Under the pieces are notes generated by a model. That model did no database searches and was not told the origin of the DNA. It was given only the letters and a program-made list of their open reading frames with translations. DNA of 64,000 nt, taken from positions 992,001-1,056,000 of the forward strand of contig NZ_VFIO01000001.1 in NCBI RefSeq assembly GCF_007858365.1. Reading direction: 5' to 3'. Source of the DNA: Pseudomonas saxonica. Lineage in GTDB: Bacteria > Pseudomonadota > Gammaproteobacteria > Pseudomonadales > Pseudomonadaceae. Made by a program: the position numbers and the translations under genes. This document shows, one piece after another, positions 8,916 to 17,501 of the stretch (its first letter is position 1; each line of letters starts with the position of its first letter).

Positions 8916-9611
8916 ATGATGCAATGGCATATCGTGTGTGATTTCGACGGGACCATCACCCGAACTGACGTCATCGACACCATTCTTCAACGCTTCGCCG
9001 ACCCGAGCTGGGAAGCGATAGAAGATCAATGGCTAAAAGGCGAAATAGGTTCGCGTGAATGCCTCAGCCGCCAACTCTCGCTGGTTAGGGCCTTGCCGGC
9101 TGAGCTGCTGGCTTATTTCGACACGGTTGAAATTGACCCGGACTTTCCCGACTTTGTTGACCTGGTGATTGGGCTCGGTGCCTCCATTGAAGTGGTCAGT
9201 GACGGTATCGAGCAGGGAATTGCGCGGATTCTGGCACGCCACTACGTCACCTTGTTGCCGATACTCGCTAACCGCCTGCGTCAGGTCGACCATCACAGCT
9301 GGCGCATTGACTTCCCTTACGCCAGCGACGCCTGCCGCGCAGCCTCCGGCAACTGCAAATGCAAATCCGCCCCCCGCGGCAAACGCGTGCTGGTCATTGG
9401 TGATGGCCGCTCCGATATGTGCGTGGCCGCCAGCGCCGACTTCGTATTCGCCAAGGACAGCCTGGCCGAACACTGCGAGCGCAACGGCATTCCCTATGCC
9501 CGCTTCGACTCTTTTGCAGATCTACCGGCCTTGCTTAATCAGCTACCGACACATGTCGCCAACGCCCCTTCCTATTCTCGTGACCAGCAGGAACTCTTCA
9601 CTCATGTCTGA
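8916..9611 (+). CDS. MtnX-like HAD-superfamily phosphatase
   Basis: This is a cytosolic HAD-IB hydrolase of about 231 residues. Motif I is CDFDGT with the nucleophile Asp at its start; VVSDG carries motif II and GDGRSDMCVA motif IV. A short Cys-rich insert (CRAASGNCKCK) precedes the last motif, as in MtnX-like proteins. MtnX itself dephosphorylates an enol-phosphate of methionine salvage, but no other mtn gene is nearby, so the substrate here is unknown. AGGAC sits eight bases before ATG 8916; ATG 8910 is too close to it. The stop overlaps the aminotransferase start by eight bases, so the two act together. Confidence 0.78.
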   Translation: MMQWHIVCDFDGTITRTDVIDTILQRFADPSWEAIEDQWLKGEIGSRECLSRQLSLVRALPAELLAYFDTVEIDPDFPDFVDLVIGLGASIEVVSDGIEQGIARILARHYVTLLPILANRLRQVDHHSWRIDFPYASDACRAASGNCKCKSAPRGKRVLVIGDGRSDMCVAASADFVFAKDSLAEHCERNGIPYARFDSFADLPALLNQLPTHVANAPSYSRDQQELFTHV

Positions 9612-10998
9612 CATCCGAATCGCCACCGCTGAAGACCAGATTCTTCTGGAAAAAGAAGCCAAATACTGCTCGTACGGCGACACCGTTCACTATATCGAGC
9701 CGCCGCGTATCTTCAGTCGTTGCGAAGGTTCTTACGTTTGGGACACCGAAGACCAAGCCTACCTTGACCTGCAAATGTGGTACTCGGCGGTTAACTTCGG
9801 TTATTCCAATCCACGCCTGAACAACGCACTCAAACAACAGATCGACACCCTGCCTCAGATTGCCAGCCAATACCTGCACAAAGGCAAGATCGAACTGTCG
9901 GAACGTATCGCCGTCGACGCAAAAAACAAGTTCGGCCTGGACGGTCGCGTGCACTTCAACGTCGGCGGTTCGCAGTCCATCGAAGACTCTTTGAAAGTGG
10001 TGCGTAACGCCAGCAACGGCAAAAGCCTGATGTTTGCCTTCGAGGGTGGTTATCACGGCCGCACCCTGGGTGCCTCGTCGATCACCTCCAGCTACCGCTA
10101 TCGCCGTCGCTATGGCCACTTCGGCGAGCGCGCCAACTTTATCCCGTTCCCGTATCACTTCCGTGGGCCTAAAGGCATGACCAAGGAAGAGTATGGCAGC
10201 CTTTGTGTGCAGCAATTCGCCCGCCTGTTCGAGACTGAATACAACGGCGTATGGGACCCGAAAGTTGGCCAGAGCGAGTACGCCGCATTTTACGTCGAGC
10301 CTATTCAGGGCACCGGCGGCTACGTCATTCCGCCGATGAATTTTTACAGTGAACTCAAGCACGTGCTGGACCAACACGGCATTTTAATGGTGGTGGATGA
10401 AATCCAGATGGGCTTCTGGCGCACTGGCAAGCTGTGGTCGATTGAGCATTTTGACGTCAAACCCGACGTAATCGTATTCGGCAAAGCCTTGACCAACGGC
10501 CTCAATCCGTTGGGCGGCATCTGGGCCAGAGAAGAGCTGATCAACCCGAAAATCTTCCCGCCGGGCTCCACCCATTCCACCTTCGCTTCCAACCCGCTGG
10601 GGACCGCTGTGGGACTGGAAATGTTCAAGATGACCAGTGAAATTGACTATGGCGCGATGGTCATGGCCAAGGGCAAATATTTCCTGGCCGGTTTGCAAGA
10701 GCTGCAAAAACGCTACCCGATCATTGGCGACGTCGACGGTCTGGGCTTGGCCCTGCGCTGCGAGATTTGCGGCCCGGACGGTTTCACGCCGGACAAGGCA
10801 ACCCTGGACTACATGGTTGAAGAAGGCATGAAAGGCGATATTGAAATCGACGGCAAGCGTCTGGGGCTGATTCTGGATGTCGGCGGTTACTACAAAAACG
10901 TCATCACCCTGGCCCCGTCGCTGGAAATCAGCTACGGCGAAATTGACTTGGGAATTGCCCTGCTCGACCGCCTGCTGCATCGGGCCATGAAACGGTGA
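9604..10998 (+). CDS. Class III PLP-dependent aminotransferase, substrate unknown
   Basis: This protein of 464 residues belongs to the ornithine/acetylornithine/GABA aminotransferase fold. The cofactor lysine is K294 in VFGKALTNGLNP; VVDEIQMGFWRTGK carries the Asp that contacts the pyridine ring, and GGYHGRTLG and STFASNPLG are the usual substrate/phosphate loops. The translated region starts at ATG 9604 inside the end of the phosphatase gene and its stop overlaps the GTG of the hydrolase gene. This tight overlap on both sides indicates a three-step unit of phosphatase, aminotransferase and hydrolase. I do not recognise the exact substrate. Confidence 0.85.
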   Translation: MSDIRIATAEDQILLEKEAKYCSYGDTVHYIEPPRIFSRCEGSYVWDTEDQAYLDLQMWYSAVNFGYSNPRLNNALKQQIDTLPQIASQYLHKGKIELSERIAVDAKNKFGLDGRVHFNVGGSQSIEDSLKVVRNASNGKSLMFAFEGGYHGRTLGASSITSSYRYRRRYGHFGERANFIPFPYHFRGPKGMTKEEYGSLCVQQFARLFETEYNGVWDPKVGQSEYAAFYVEPIQGTGGYVIPPMNFYSELKHVLDQHGILMVVDEIQMGFWRTGKLWSIEHFDVKPDVIVFGKALTNGLNPLGGIWAREELINPKIFPPGSTHSTFASNPLGTAVGLEMFKMTSEIDYGAMVMAKGKYFLAGLQELQKRYPIIGDVDGLGLALRCEICGPDGFTPDKATLDYMVEEGMKGDIEIDGKRLGLILDVGGYYKNVITLAPSLEISYGEIDLGIALLDRLLHRAMKR

Positions 10999-11888
10999 AC
11001 AGTGCAGAGATCGATCTGGGCGAAGGCAGCGCCGGTTTCGTTCTCGGCACGGGCGAGGTCGGGGTTCTGTTGATCCACGGCCTCACCGGCACCCCGGCAG
11101 AATTGCGTCGGGTGGCTCAGGGGCTGGCCAAAGACGGAACCCGTACGGTGTACGTGCCCACCCTGGCCGGGCACTGCGGCGACAACAGCGACCTGCAAGC
11201 CACGGGTTGGCAAGACTGGTACGAAGGCGTGCGTAAAACCTTCGTTGCCATTGGCCAGCGCCATCGGCAGGTGTTCGTCGGCGGCCTGTCGATGGGAGCG
11301 GTTATGTCCATGTACGTGGCGGCCGAACACCCGGGGCAAGTGGCCGGTTTGATGTTGTATTCAACCACCCTTCGATATGACGGATGGAGCATCAACAAGC
11401 TGGCCTTTATGACCCCATTGCTGATGGCCATACCCTTTGGCGTTCACCTGTGCAGCTTTGAGGAGAGGCCACCTTACGGCATCAAGAACGAACGTTTGCG
11501 GGCCATCGTGGAGCGCCAGATGAAAGCTGGGGAAAGTACCAATGCCGGCCTGCTGACGATGGAAGGAGTGACTGTGCGTGAACTGCACCGGATGAACGCC
11601 GTGGTGAAAAAGCGCATGCCTTCGATTACGACACCCGCGCTTGTGGTGCACTCTATCGAGGACGATATTACCAGCCGCTGGAACGCTGATTACGTAGAGC
11701 GCCATTTAGGTGGGCCTGTGACGAAAGTGCTGCTCGATAACTGCTATCACATGATCACCGTTGACCTGCAATATCGACGGGTCATTGAACTCAGCGACGG
11801 GTTTATCAACACTCACCGCAGCCCCGCAGAACGCGCTATCGAGCATTCTGCTGATCATCGGAACCGGGACATTGCGCATTCGATATAG
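10995..11888 (+). CDS. Alpha/beta hydrolase (carboxylesterase/lysophospholipase-like)
   Basis: This is a serine hydrolase of 297 residues. The oxyanion/HG region is LIHGLTGTPAE, the nucleophile elbow GLSMG carries S99, the acid is probably in SIEDDIT (about 221) and the catalytic His in CYHMITVD (about 251). The pattern resembles monoacylglycerol/carboxylesterase EstD-like enzymes. The start GTG overlaps the aminotransferase stop (GTGA). The last 20 residues after the catalytic domain are polar and unconserved-looking. The substrate is unknown; an ester or acylated product of the two preceding enzymes is a reasonable guess. Confidence 0.8.
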   Translation: MNSAEIDLGEGSAGFVLGTGEVGVLLIHGLTGTPAELRRVAQGLAKDGTRTVYVPTLAGHCGDNSDLQATGWQDWYEGVRKTFVAIGQRHRQVFVGGLSMGAVMSMYVAAEHPGQVAGLMLYSTTLRYDGWSINKLAFMTPLLMAIPFGVHLCSFEERPPYGIKNERLRAIVERQMKAGESTNAGLLTMEGVTVRELHRMNAVVKKRMPSITTPALVVHSIEDDITSRWNADYVERHLGGPVTKVLLDNCYHMITVDLQYRRVIELSDGFINTHRSPAERAIEHSADHRNRDIAHSI

Positions 11889-11966
11889 GCTCGAAAGCCG
11901 CTGCAAATGAGCACACACTGTCCATCTGCCATCTACGTGTCCTGCGCCAGCACTAAGAGAGTATTG

Positions 11967-13715
11967 ATGCCTTTATCGCAAAAGCCGGAATCTTTCAAAG
12001 TCTCGCGCTGGACCGTACAGCGCAAGCTGGTATTAGCCTTCTGGCTGGTGAGCGTTATTCCGACCATGATTGCCGCCGAACTGGCAGCGACCACCTTGTC
12101 GCAGATTTTCGACAGCAACGTGCGGGTCTGGCTGCTGGAGTCGACCAAAATCCTCGAGGACGAAATCAGTGAAATCCTTACGGACAATGCCCGTGTTGCC
12201 AAATTGTTCTTGCAATACACCCACCCGCCCGCGACCCGAGAAGCCCTTCGCGACGACCGACTGAGTGCCGATATTGCCCAAGCGATGGGTATCGATGTGG
12301 TGGCATTGATTCGCAGCAGTGACCACAAGGTTATATTCAGCACCGCCAGCGATAGCATCGTCAGCCAACTCAACCTGGCGCCCGATGCTGTGCTGCAAAC
12401 CATCAACGTCGGTGAAGTACCCACCGGTGCTGTGGTCTCGACATTCCCTACCAGTGAGGACGGCGTTGACTATCAATTGCTGGTAGCGACGTATATGGAC
12501 AGCAGCTTCCTGACCAGTGTTGCCGAAGTGCATTCCCTTGACCTGCGCCTGTACTTGCACAACCCCGGCGGCTTTTCCGAAATATTTTCCAGCCAGCGCT
12601 TTGAAGACCGCCAGCCCACCGTGCCCCTGAGCATCGAAAAAACCTTGCGCGAAACCCGTCAGCCCATTGAACAGTTCACCAACCGTTACAGCGGTTTGTA
12701 CTGGCCAATCTTCAATGGTAGTGGCGAGTTGCAAGGGGTGATTTATAGCGGCCTGCTGCGCCATAACAGTCTGGTGGGCCTGGTAAACCAGACCAATTTG
12801 TTTGTGCTTATTTTCCTGCTTGGCTCAGTGCTTTCACTGACTGTGGGCTGGCTGGTTTCCGAGCGCCTGACTCGCCCGTTACGCGATTTGTCCGAGGGCG
12901 TACGGGCGGTCACTGCGGGGGACTATAACCAGCGTGTGGCCGTGACCGGGCACGATGAACTGGCGGAGTTGAGCAGCACTTTCAACCATATGACTGCGCG
13001 CTTGAGCGAGCTGCAAGACCTCGAAGCACAATTGCGTCGTCGCGATCGGCTGCACGCATTGGGCGAAGTGGCGATGGGGCTGGCCCATGAAATCCGTAAC
13101 CCGTTGGGCATTATCAAAACGGCGACCCAACTATTGCATCGCCGTGCAGCACTGGGCGAAACCGACAAGCGCCATCTGGAATATGTCGTCAGTGAAGTAA
13201 CACGCATCAATGACTTGCTGACTGAATTCCTCGACTTCGCCAAGCCAAGCACCCCAGTTCGGTCACTGCAAGCTGCCCGCCCGTTGGTCGAAGATATTCT
13301 GGGGTTTTGCGCCCCCGAGCTGCAAAGCCATCAGATTGACGTTTACCTGGACGATCAGGCACCGGGCGCGACCCTGTTTGGCGACGCGCCACAGTTGAAG
13401 CAAGCGTGTCTAAACCTGGTAATCAACGCCATCGACGCCATGCCCAACGGCGGGAAGCTCACACTGGGCATTCATCAGGAAAACGGTTACACCGTGATCA
13501 GTATTACGGACACAGGAGAAGGGATTGCCCCCGATATGATCGAGCGCATTTTCACTCCCTTCGTGACCACCAAAGCCTCAGGCACAGGCTTGGGCCTGGC
13601 CAAGGTCTTTTCCATCATGGACAGCCATGATGGACGTATCGAATGCATCAGCGAGAAAGAGGCCGGTGCCACCTTCAATGTGTACATTCCAACCCACGGA
13701 GGGGACGAATCATGA
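11967..13715 (+). CDS. Membrane sensor histidine kinase, partner of a sigma-54 regulator
   Basis: This kinase has 582 residues. Order: cytoplasmic N-terminus; membrane segment at about 20-40; a periplasmic sensor region to about 270; a second membrane segment near 275-300; HAMP (LTRPLRDLSEGVRAVTAGDY); HisKA with H374 in GLAHEIRNPLG; HATPase with NLVINAIDAM, TDTGEGI and GTGLGLA. ATG 11967 has AAGAGAG seven bases before it; an in-frame ATG at 11907 lacks a ribosome site and gives a non-membrane leader. It overlaps its regulator by ATGA and lies 78 bases after the hydrolase gene, which suggests a functional link to that trio. Confidence 0.82.
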   Translation: MPLSQKPESFKVSRWTVQRKLVLAFWLVSVIPTMIAAELAATTLSQIFDSNVRVWLLESTKILEDEISEILTDNARVAKLFLQYTHPPATREALRDDRLSADIAQAMGIDVVALIRSSDHKVIFSTASDSIVSQLNLAPDAVLQTINVGEVPTGAVVSTFPTSEDGVDYQLLVATYMDSSFLTSVAEVHSLDLRLYLHNPGGFSEIFSSQRFEDRQPTVPLSIEKTLRETRQPIEQFTNRYSGLYWPIFNGSGELQGVIYSGLLRHNSLVGLVNQTNLFVLIFLLGSVLSLTVGWLVSERLTRPLRDLSEGVRAVTAGDYNQRVAVTGHDELAELSSTFNHMTARLSELQDLEAQLRRRDRLHALGEVAMGLAHEIRNPLGIIKTATQLLHRRAALGETDKRHLEYVVSEVTRINDLLTEFLDFAKPSTPVRSLQAARPLVEDILGFCAPELQSHQIDVYLDDQAPGATLFGDAPQLKQACLNLVINAIDAMPNGGKLTLGIHQENGYTVISITDTGEGIAPDMIERIFTPFVTTKASGTGLGLAKVFSIMDSHDGRIECISEKEAGATFNVYIPTHGGDES

Positions 13716-15133
13716 GTCATAAGGTGTTGGTGGTCGACGATGAGCCCAAGCTGTGCGATCTGCTCAGCTCGGTATTGAGCCAGAACGCAATAGAGGTTTT
13801 CACCGCAGGCAATGGCCTGCAAGCCCTGACCTTACTGGAGCAGGAGAGTATTGATCTGGTCATCAGCGACTGGCGCATGCCCGGAATGGATGGCCCACAG
13901 TTATTGGCAGAAATAAAACTTCGCTACCCCCACATACCGGTCATTGTCATGACCGCCTATAGCACCGTGAAAAACGCCGTACAGTCGATGCGTAACGGCG
14001 CCTACGATTACATCGCCAAACCGTTCGACATTGACGAACTGGACATCACCGTTAGCAAGGCCCTGCAATTTCGCGACATCCTGCGCGATAACGCTCGCCT
14101 GCGTGCCGAGCTGGATGAACACCAGCACATCGACAGCTTGATCGGCGACAGCCCGAGCTTTCGCCGGGTGCTACAGGCCATCGACTCTGTGCGTGACAGT
14201 AATGCCACGATCTTGCTGACCGGCGAGAGCGGCACCGGCAAAGAGATGGTGGCTCGCGCCATCCATAAACATGGCAGCCGTGCTGACCAGCCTTTTGTAG
14301 CGGTCAACTGCGCGGCAATTCCTGAAGGGCTGCTGGAAAGCGAGATGTTCGGCCATCGCAAAGGCGCATTTACCGGCGCGGTGGCTGACCGGATTGGACG
14401 GTTTTTACAGGCGGACAAAGGGACTTTGTTTCTTGATGAGATCGGCGATATGCCGCTGACCTTGCAAGCAAAGATTCTTCGCGCGCTGCAAGAGCGGGTG
14501 ATCGAGCCGGTAGGCGAAACTCGAGAGCGCAAAGTGGACGTGCGCGTGATAGCCGCGACCCACAAAAACCTTCTGGAAGCGGTGGCAAAAAAAGAGTTTC
14601 GCGAAGATTTGTATTACCGCCTTAACGTGTTTCCGATTCCATTGCCCGCTTTGCGCGAGCGCGTGGAAGACATTACCCCGTTAGCGCGACACTTTGCCCA
14701 CAGCTTGGGGGCGACCGCAGGTAAGCGGATCACCGACTTCAGCCCCACTGCCTTGCAGGCCATGATGCATTACCACTGGCCGGGCAATATTCGTGAATTA
14801 CAGAACTGCGTGGAGCGTGCCACGATTGTGGCGACCAGCAGCACGATTGAAGACAGCGACCTGCCGCCTTATCTGTTTAGCGGGCAAATGGATCAAGCCG
14901 ATAAACCGTTTACTCGGTTGGGTGACGTGCCGCCTGATCTGGAAGCAGCATTGGCTGAGGTTGAAAGAGCCTACATCCTTGCAGCCCTGCAACAGACCCA
15001 AGGGGTTCAAGCTGCCGCCGCACAGCTGATCGGAATTTCAGAGCGCAGTTTATGGTATCGCCTGAAAAAGCTGGATATTCATGTCGACAAGATCGCGCGC
15101 ATGGGCCCGAACAACATTCCTTCGTATGAGTAA
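13712..15133 (+). CDS. Sigma-54-dependent response regulator, NtrC family
   Basis: This regulator has 473 residues. The receiver domain has D9/D10 and phospho-acceptor D53 (ISDWRMPG). The AAA+ domain has Walker A GESGTGKE, a canonical GAFTGA loop (GHRKGAFTGA) and GTLFLDEIGDM. The C-terminal Fis-type helix-turn-helix is AAAQLIGISERSLWYRL. The start overlaps the kinase stop. Targets are not evident; the trio 8916-11888 immediately upstream is the best candidate by context. Confidence 0.85.
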   Translation: MSHKVLVVDDEPKLCDLLSSVLSQNAIEVFTAGNGLQALTLLEQESIDLVISDWRMPGMDGPQLLAEIKLRYPHIPVIVMTAYSTVKNAVQSMRNGAYDYIAKPFDIDELDITVSKALQFRDILRDNARLRAELDEHQHIDSLIGDSPSFRRVLQAIDSVRDSNATILLTGESGTGKEMVARAIHKHGSRADQPFVAVNCAAIPEGLLESEMFGHRKGAFTGAVADRIGRFLQADKGTLFLDEIGDMPLTLQAKILRALQERVIEPVGETRERKVDVRVIAATHKNLLEAVAKKEFREDLYYRLNVFPIPLPALRERVEDITPLARHFAHSLGATAGKRITDFSPTALQAMMHYHWPGNIRELQNCVERATIVATSSTIEDSDLPPYLFSGQMDQADKPFTRLGDVPPDLEAALAEVERAYILAALQQTQGVQAAAAQLIGISERSLWYRLKKLDIHVDKIARMGPNNIPSYE

Positions 15134-15216
15134 TGGCACTGTTATCGACACCCACGACAACATGAGACAAACTCAACGCTTTAGTGTTGATCACAAAATT
15201 TACTCATGGAGTCCAC

Positions 15217-16134
15217 GTGCTGGAAATTCGTCACCTCAAAACCCTGCACGCTTTGCGCGAGTCCGACAGCCTGGTCGAAGCCGCTGAACGTTTACACCTG
15301 ACCCAGTCCGCGTTATCCCACCAGTTCAAAGAGCTGGAAGAGCGCATGGGCATGCCCTTGTTTGTACGAAAAACCAAGCCCGTACGCTTCACCAGCGGCG
15401 GCTTGCGCCTGCTGCAACTGGCCGACGCCATGCTGCCTTTGCTGCGTGGTGCCGAACGCGATATCGCCCGCTTGGTCGGTGGGACCGCAGGGCGGCTGCA
15501 TATGGCGATTGAATGCCACAGCTGCTTTCAGTGGCTGATGCCCACCATTGACCAATTTCGCGATGCGTGGCCGGAGGTCGAACTGGATCTGGCCTCGGGC
15601 TTTGCATTTGCCCCACTGCCTGCCTTGGCACGGGGCGATCTGGATCTGGTCGTGACCTCTGATCCACAAGAGATCGCGGGTCTGACCTACGTTCCGCTGT
15701 TTACCTACGAGGCAATGCTCGCTGTCGCCAATCAGCATGCATTGGCCCACAAGCCTTTTATCGTGCCCGAGGATTTGAGCACGGAAATCCTGATTACTTA
15801 TCCGGTGGAGCGCGACCGCCTCGACATCTTTACCCGCTTTCTGGAACCTGCCGATATTGAGCCGGCACAGGTGCGTACGTCCGAGCTGACGGTGATGATG
15901 ATGCAACTGGTCGCCAGCGGTCGTGGGGTATGCGGTATGCCGCACTGGGCGCTGCATGAATACAGCTCGCGGGGCTATGTAAAAGCCAAGCGTCTGGGTG
16001 AAAAGGGGTTGTTTGCCACCCTTTATGCAGCCGTACGCACAGACATGCTGGATGCGCCCTATATGCGCGACTTTTTGCTGACGGCCAAAGACACCTCTTT
16101 CTCGACGCTCGATGGCGTTAGCGCGGTTAAATAG
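15217..16134 (+). CDS. metR: LysR-type regulator of methionine biosynthesis
   Basis: This is a cytosolic regulator of 305 residues that, in the MetR family, senses homocysteine and controls metE and related genes. The N-terminal helix-turn-helix (about 18-37: EAAERLHLTQSALSHQFKEL) and the very MetR-like opening LEIRHLKTLHALRESDSL are clear; the rest is the LysR effector domain with IECHSCFQWLMP. I chose GTG 15217 because GGAG lies five bases upstream and LEIRHLK follows directly. Unlike the enteric arrangement, metE is not next to it. Confidence 0.88.
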   Translation: MLEIRHLKTLHALRESDSLVEAAERLHLTQSALSHQFKELEERMGMPLFVRKTKPVRFTSGGLRLLQLADAMLPLLRGAERDIARLVGGTAGRLHMAIECHSCFQWLMPTIDQFRDAWPEVELDLASGFAFAPLPALARGDLDLVVTSDPQEIAGLTYVPLFTYEAMLAVANQHALAHKPFIVPEDLSTEILITYPVERDRLDIFTRFLEPADIEPAQVRTSELTVMMMQLVASGRGVCGMPHWALHEYSSRGYVKAKRLGEKGLFATLYAAVRTDMLDAPYMRDFLLTAKDTSFSTLDGVSAVK

Positions 16135-16149
16135 CCGGTGAATCCAGCG

Positions 16150-16176
16150 CCCTCACCTTGTTAGCAAGGGTGAGGG
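16150..16176. terminator. Hairpin between convergent metR and GNAT genes
   Basis: CCCTCACC (16150-16157) pairs with GGTGAGGG (16169-16176). It lies just after metR and over the 3' end of the convergent acetyltransferase gene, whose stop codon (16161-16163) is in the loop. There is no T run. Confidence 0.5.
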
Positions 16177-16688
16177 TCCGGCGAGCCTTGGTTGACCAGG
16201 CGGCGCATATGCACCCGGTCGTAGTACGCCTCCCCTACCCGAATCGCACAGTCTTCAAGACCCGATTGCTGAAAACCGCAGCGTTTGTACAGTGCGAGGG
16301 CAGCGGCACTATTGGCACTCACTGTCAGTTCTATCACTTTGAGTGGGGGCTCTTCTTCGGCCAGTGACAGCACTGCCTGTACCAACCCTTCGCCCAGCCC
16401 TTGGCCGCGAAACGCCTCTGACACATACAGGCCAAACAAAGTGGCCTTATGTTGTGCGTCCTCCCAAGGCTCAAACGCCAGACCGACAATGCCTGCCAGC
16501 CGGTCACCGACAAAAGCGCCCAGCGTGGCGCTTAACTCATCGTCCAGTTGCCCTTGCCACCAACTCAACGGCAACCTCTCACGGTTTGTGAGGGTGGACA
16601 CAAACGCTTCAGGATGCAGTGCGTATGCATCAAGCATCAATTGACGATAGGCCTTGGCGTGGGAGGGTTCAAGCAGTTCGATTGCCAT
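16161..16688 (-). CDS. GNAT family N-acetyltransferase
   Basis: This is a cytosolic acetyltransferase of 175 residues. The acetyl-CoA loop is RGQGLGEGLV and the following ELTVSANSAAALALYKRCGF is the classic C-terminal GNAT motif. The acceptor substrate cannot be told. The start ATG 16688 is followed by MAIELLEPSHAKAYRQL. The last residues (PDPHPC) are encoded inside the hairpin at 16150-16176. Confidence 0.82.
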   Translation of the reverse strand: MAIELLEPSHAKAYRQLMLDAYALHPEAFVSTLTNRERLPLSWWQGQLDDELSATLGAFVGDRLAGIVGLAFEPWEDAQHKATLFGLYVSEAFRGQGLGEGLVQAVLSLAEEEPPLKVIELTVSANSAAALALYKRCGFQQSGLEDCAIRVGEAYYDRVHMRRLVNQGSPDPHPC

Positions 16689-16729
16689 AACATGTCCAGG
16701 TCATACAGTTTTACGGTGTTCCAGCAGCA

Positions 16730-17161
16730 TCAAGCAGGTGCCCGCACGCTATTGCGGTAGAAGGGCAAGATCACGTCACGAGTCAAAGGGGCCAACACCA
16801 ATCCGCCATCACCGGCAGGATCAATCCACTGCACTTCTTCAATCTCGGCAGCGGGCGTAATGGCTTGCTCGGTCAATATCAGAAACAGCTCAGCCAGCAC
16901 TTCATAGCCCGGTTCATTGGCCGCCGGGGCATTAAAGTGCCCCAGATAGGTAGCACTGGCCGGGTCGATTTTCAATGAAAGCTCTTCTTCCAGTTCACGT
17001 ACCAGAGCGTTGATCGGTTGCTCATGAGCCTCAATCTTGCCCCCCGGCTGCATGAAAGCTTGCGTGCCACGCTTGCGTACGAGCAAGGTTCGGCCTTTCG
17101 GGTCCATCAGTACAGCCGCGGCAATATGGATCTTAGGTGTTGTTGAGCTTTCGGAGGGCAT
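16730..17161 (-). CDS. Nudix hydrolase
   Basis: This protein of about 143 residues hydrolyses a nucleoside diphosphate linked to some other moiety. The Nudix box runs from GGKIEAHEQP to ALVRELEEEL, with the REL-EE metal-binding glutamates intact. The start is uncertain: ATG 17161 gives a protein opening MPSESSTTPKIH; GTG 17194 would add 11 residues, and neither has a strong ribosome site. It is 41 bases upstream of the acetyltransferase gene on the same strand and may share its transcript. Confidence 0.78.
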   Translation of the reverse strand: MPSESSTTPKIHIAAAVLMDPKGRTLLVRKRGTQAFMQPGGKIEAHEQPINALVRELEEELSLKIDPASATYLGHFNAPAANEPGYEVLAELFLILTEQAITPAAEIEEVQWIDPAGDGGLVLAPLTRDVILPFYRNSVRAPA

Positions 17162-17501
17162 CGCAAAAATCAGCCTGCAGTTGAGTAAGGGCACAAAGGA
17201 TCACATGCCTTCACGCAGCTGAAAAGACACAGATGAAAGGGATTGCCGCAACAACCCTATGAAGTTTCAGCCACCTTTACGTCAGGCGGCTAAACTGCCC
17301 ACGACCTTGGTCGGGATGTTGTTCTTCACGAAACCCCGTTCAATGGCAGGTATGCTTTACAACAGGTGGCCTGACACTGAGCAACCACCTTGGCGCAACA
17401 AACCTCCACGCTAGAGAGGCCCGCTGTATTACCGGTGTCAACCGTCCCGATCTTGCTGTTCACTCGACCGACGAACAGAAAAGCCTGAAACAGGAAACCG
17501 T
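17162..17501. other. Divergent intergenic region, no gene seen
   Basis: This 340-base stretch separates the minus-strand Nudix gene and the plus-strand glutamate-synthase-like gene, so it must hold both promoters. I see no confident -35/-10 pair, operator or small gene in it. CAGGAAA at 17493 is the ribosome site of the gene at 17502. Confidence 0.5.

Noticed and set aside
8916..9611. Naming the phosphatase mtnX
   Set aside because: Motifs fit the MtnX-like group, but no other methionine-salvage gene is adjacent and the partners point to a different pathway.
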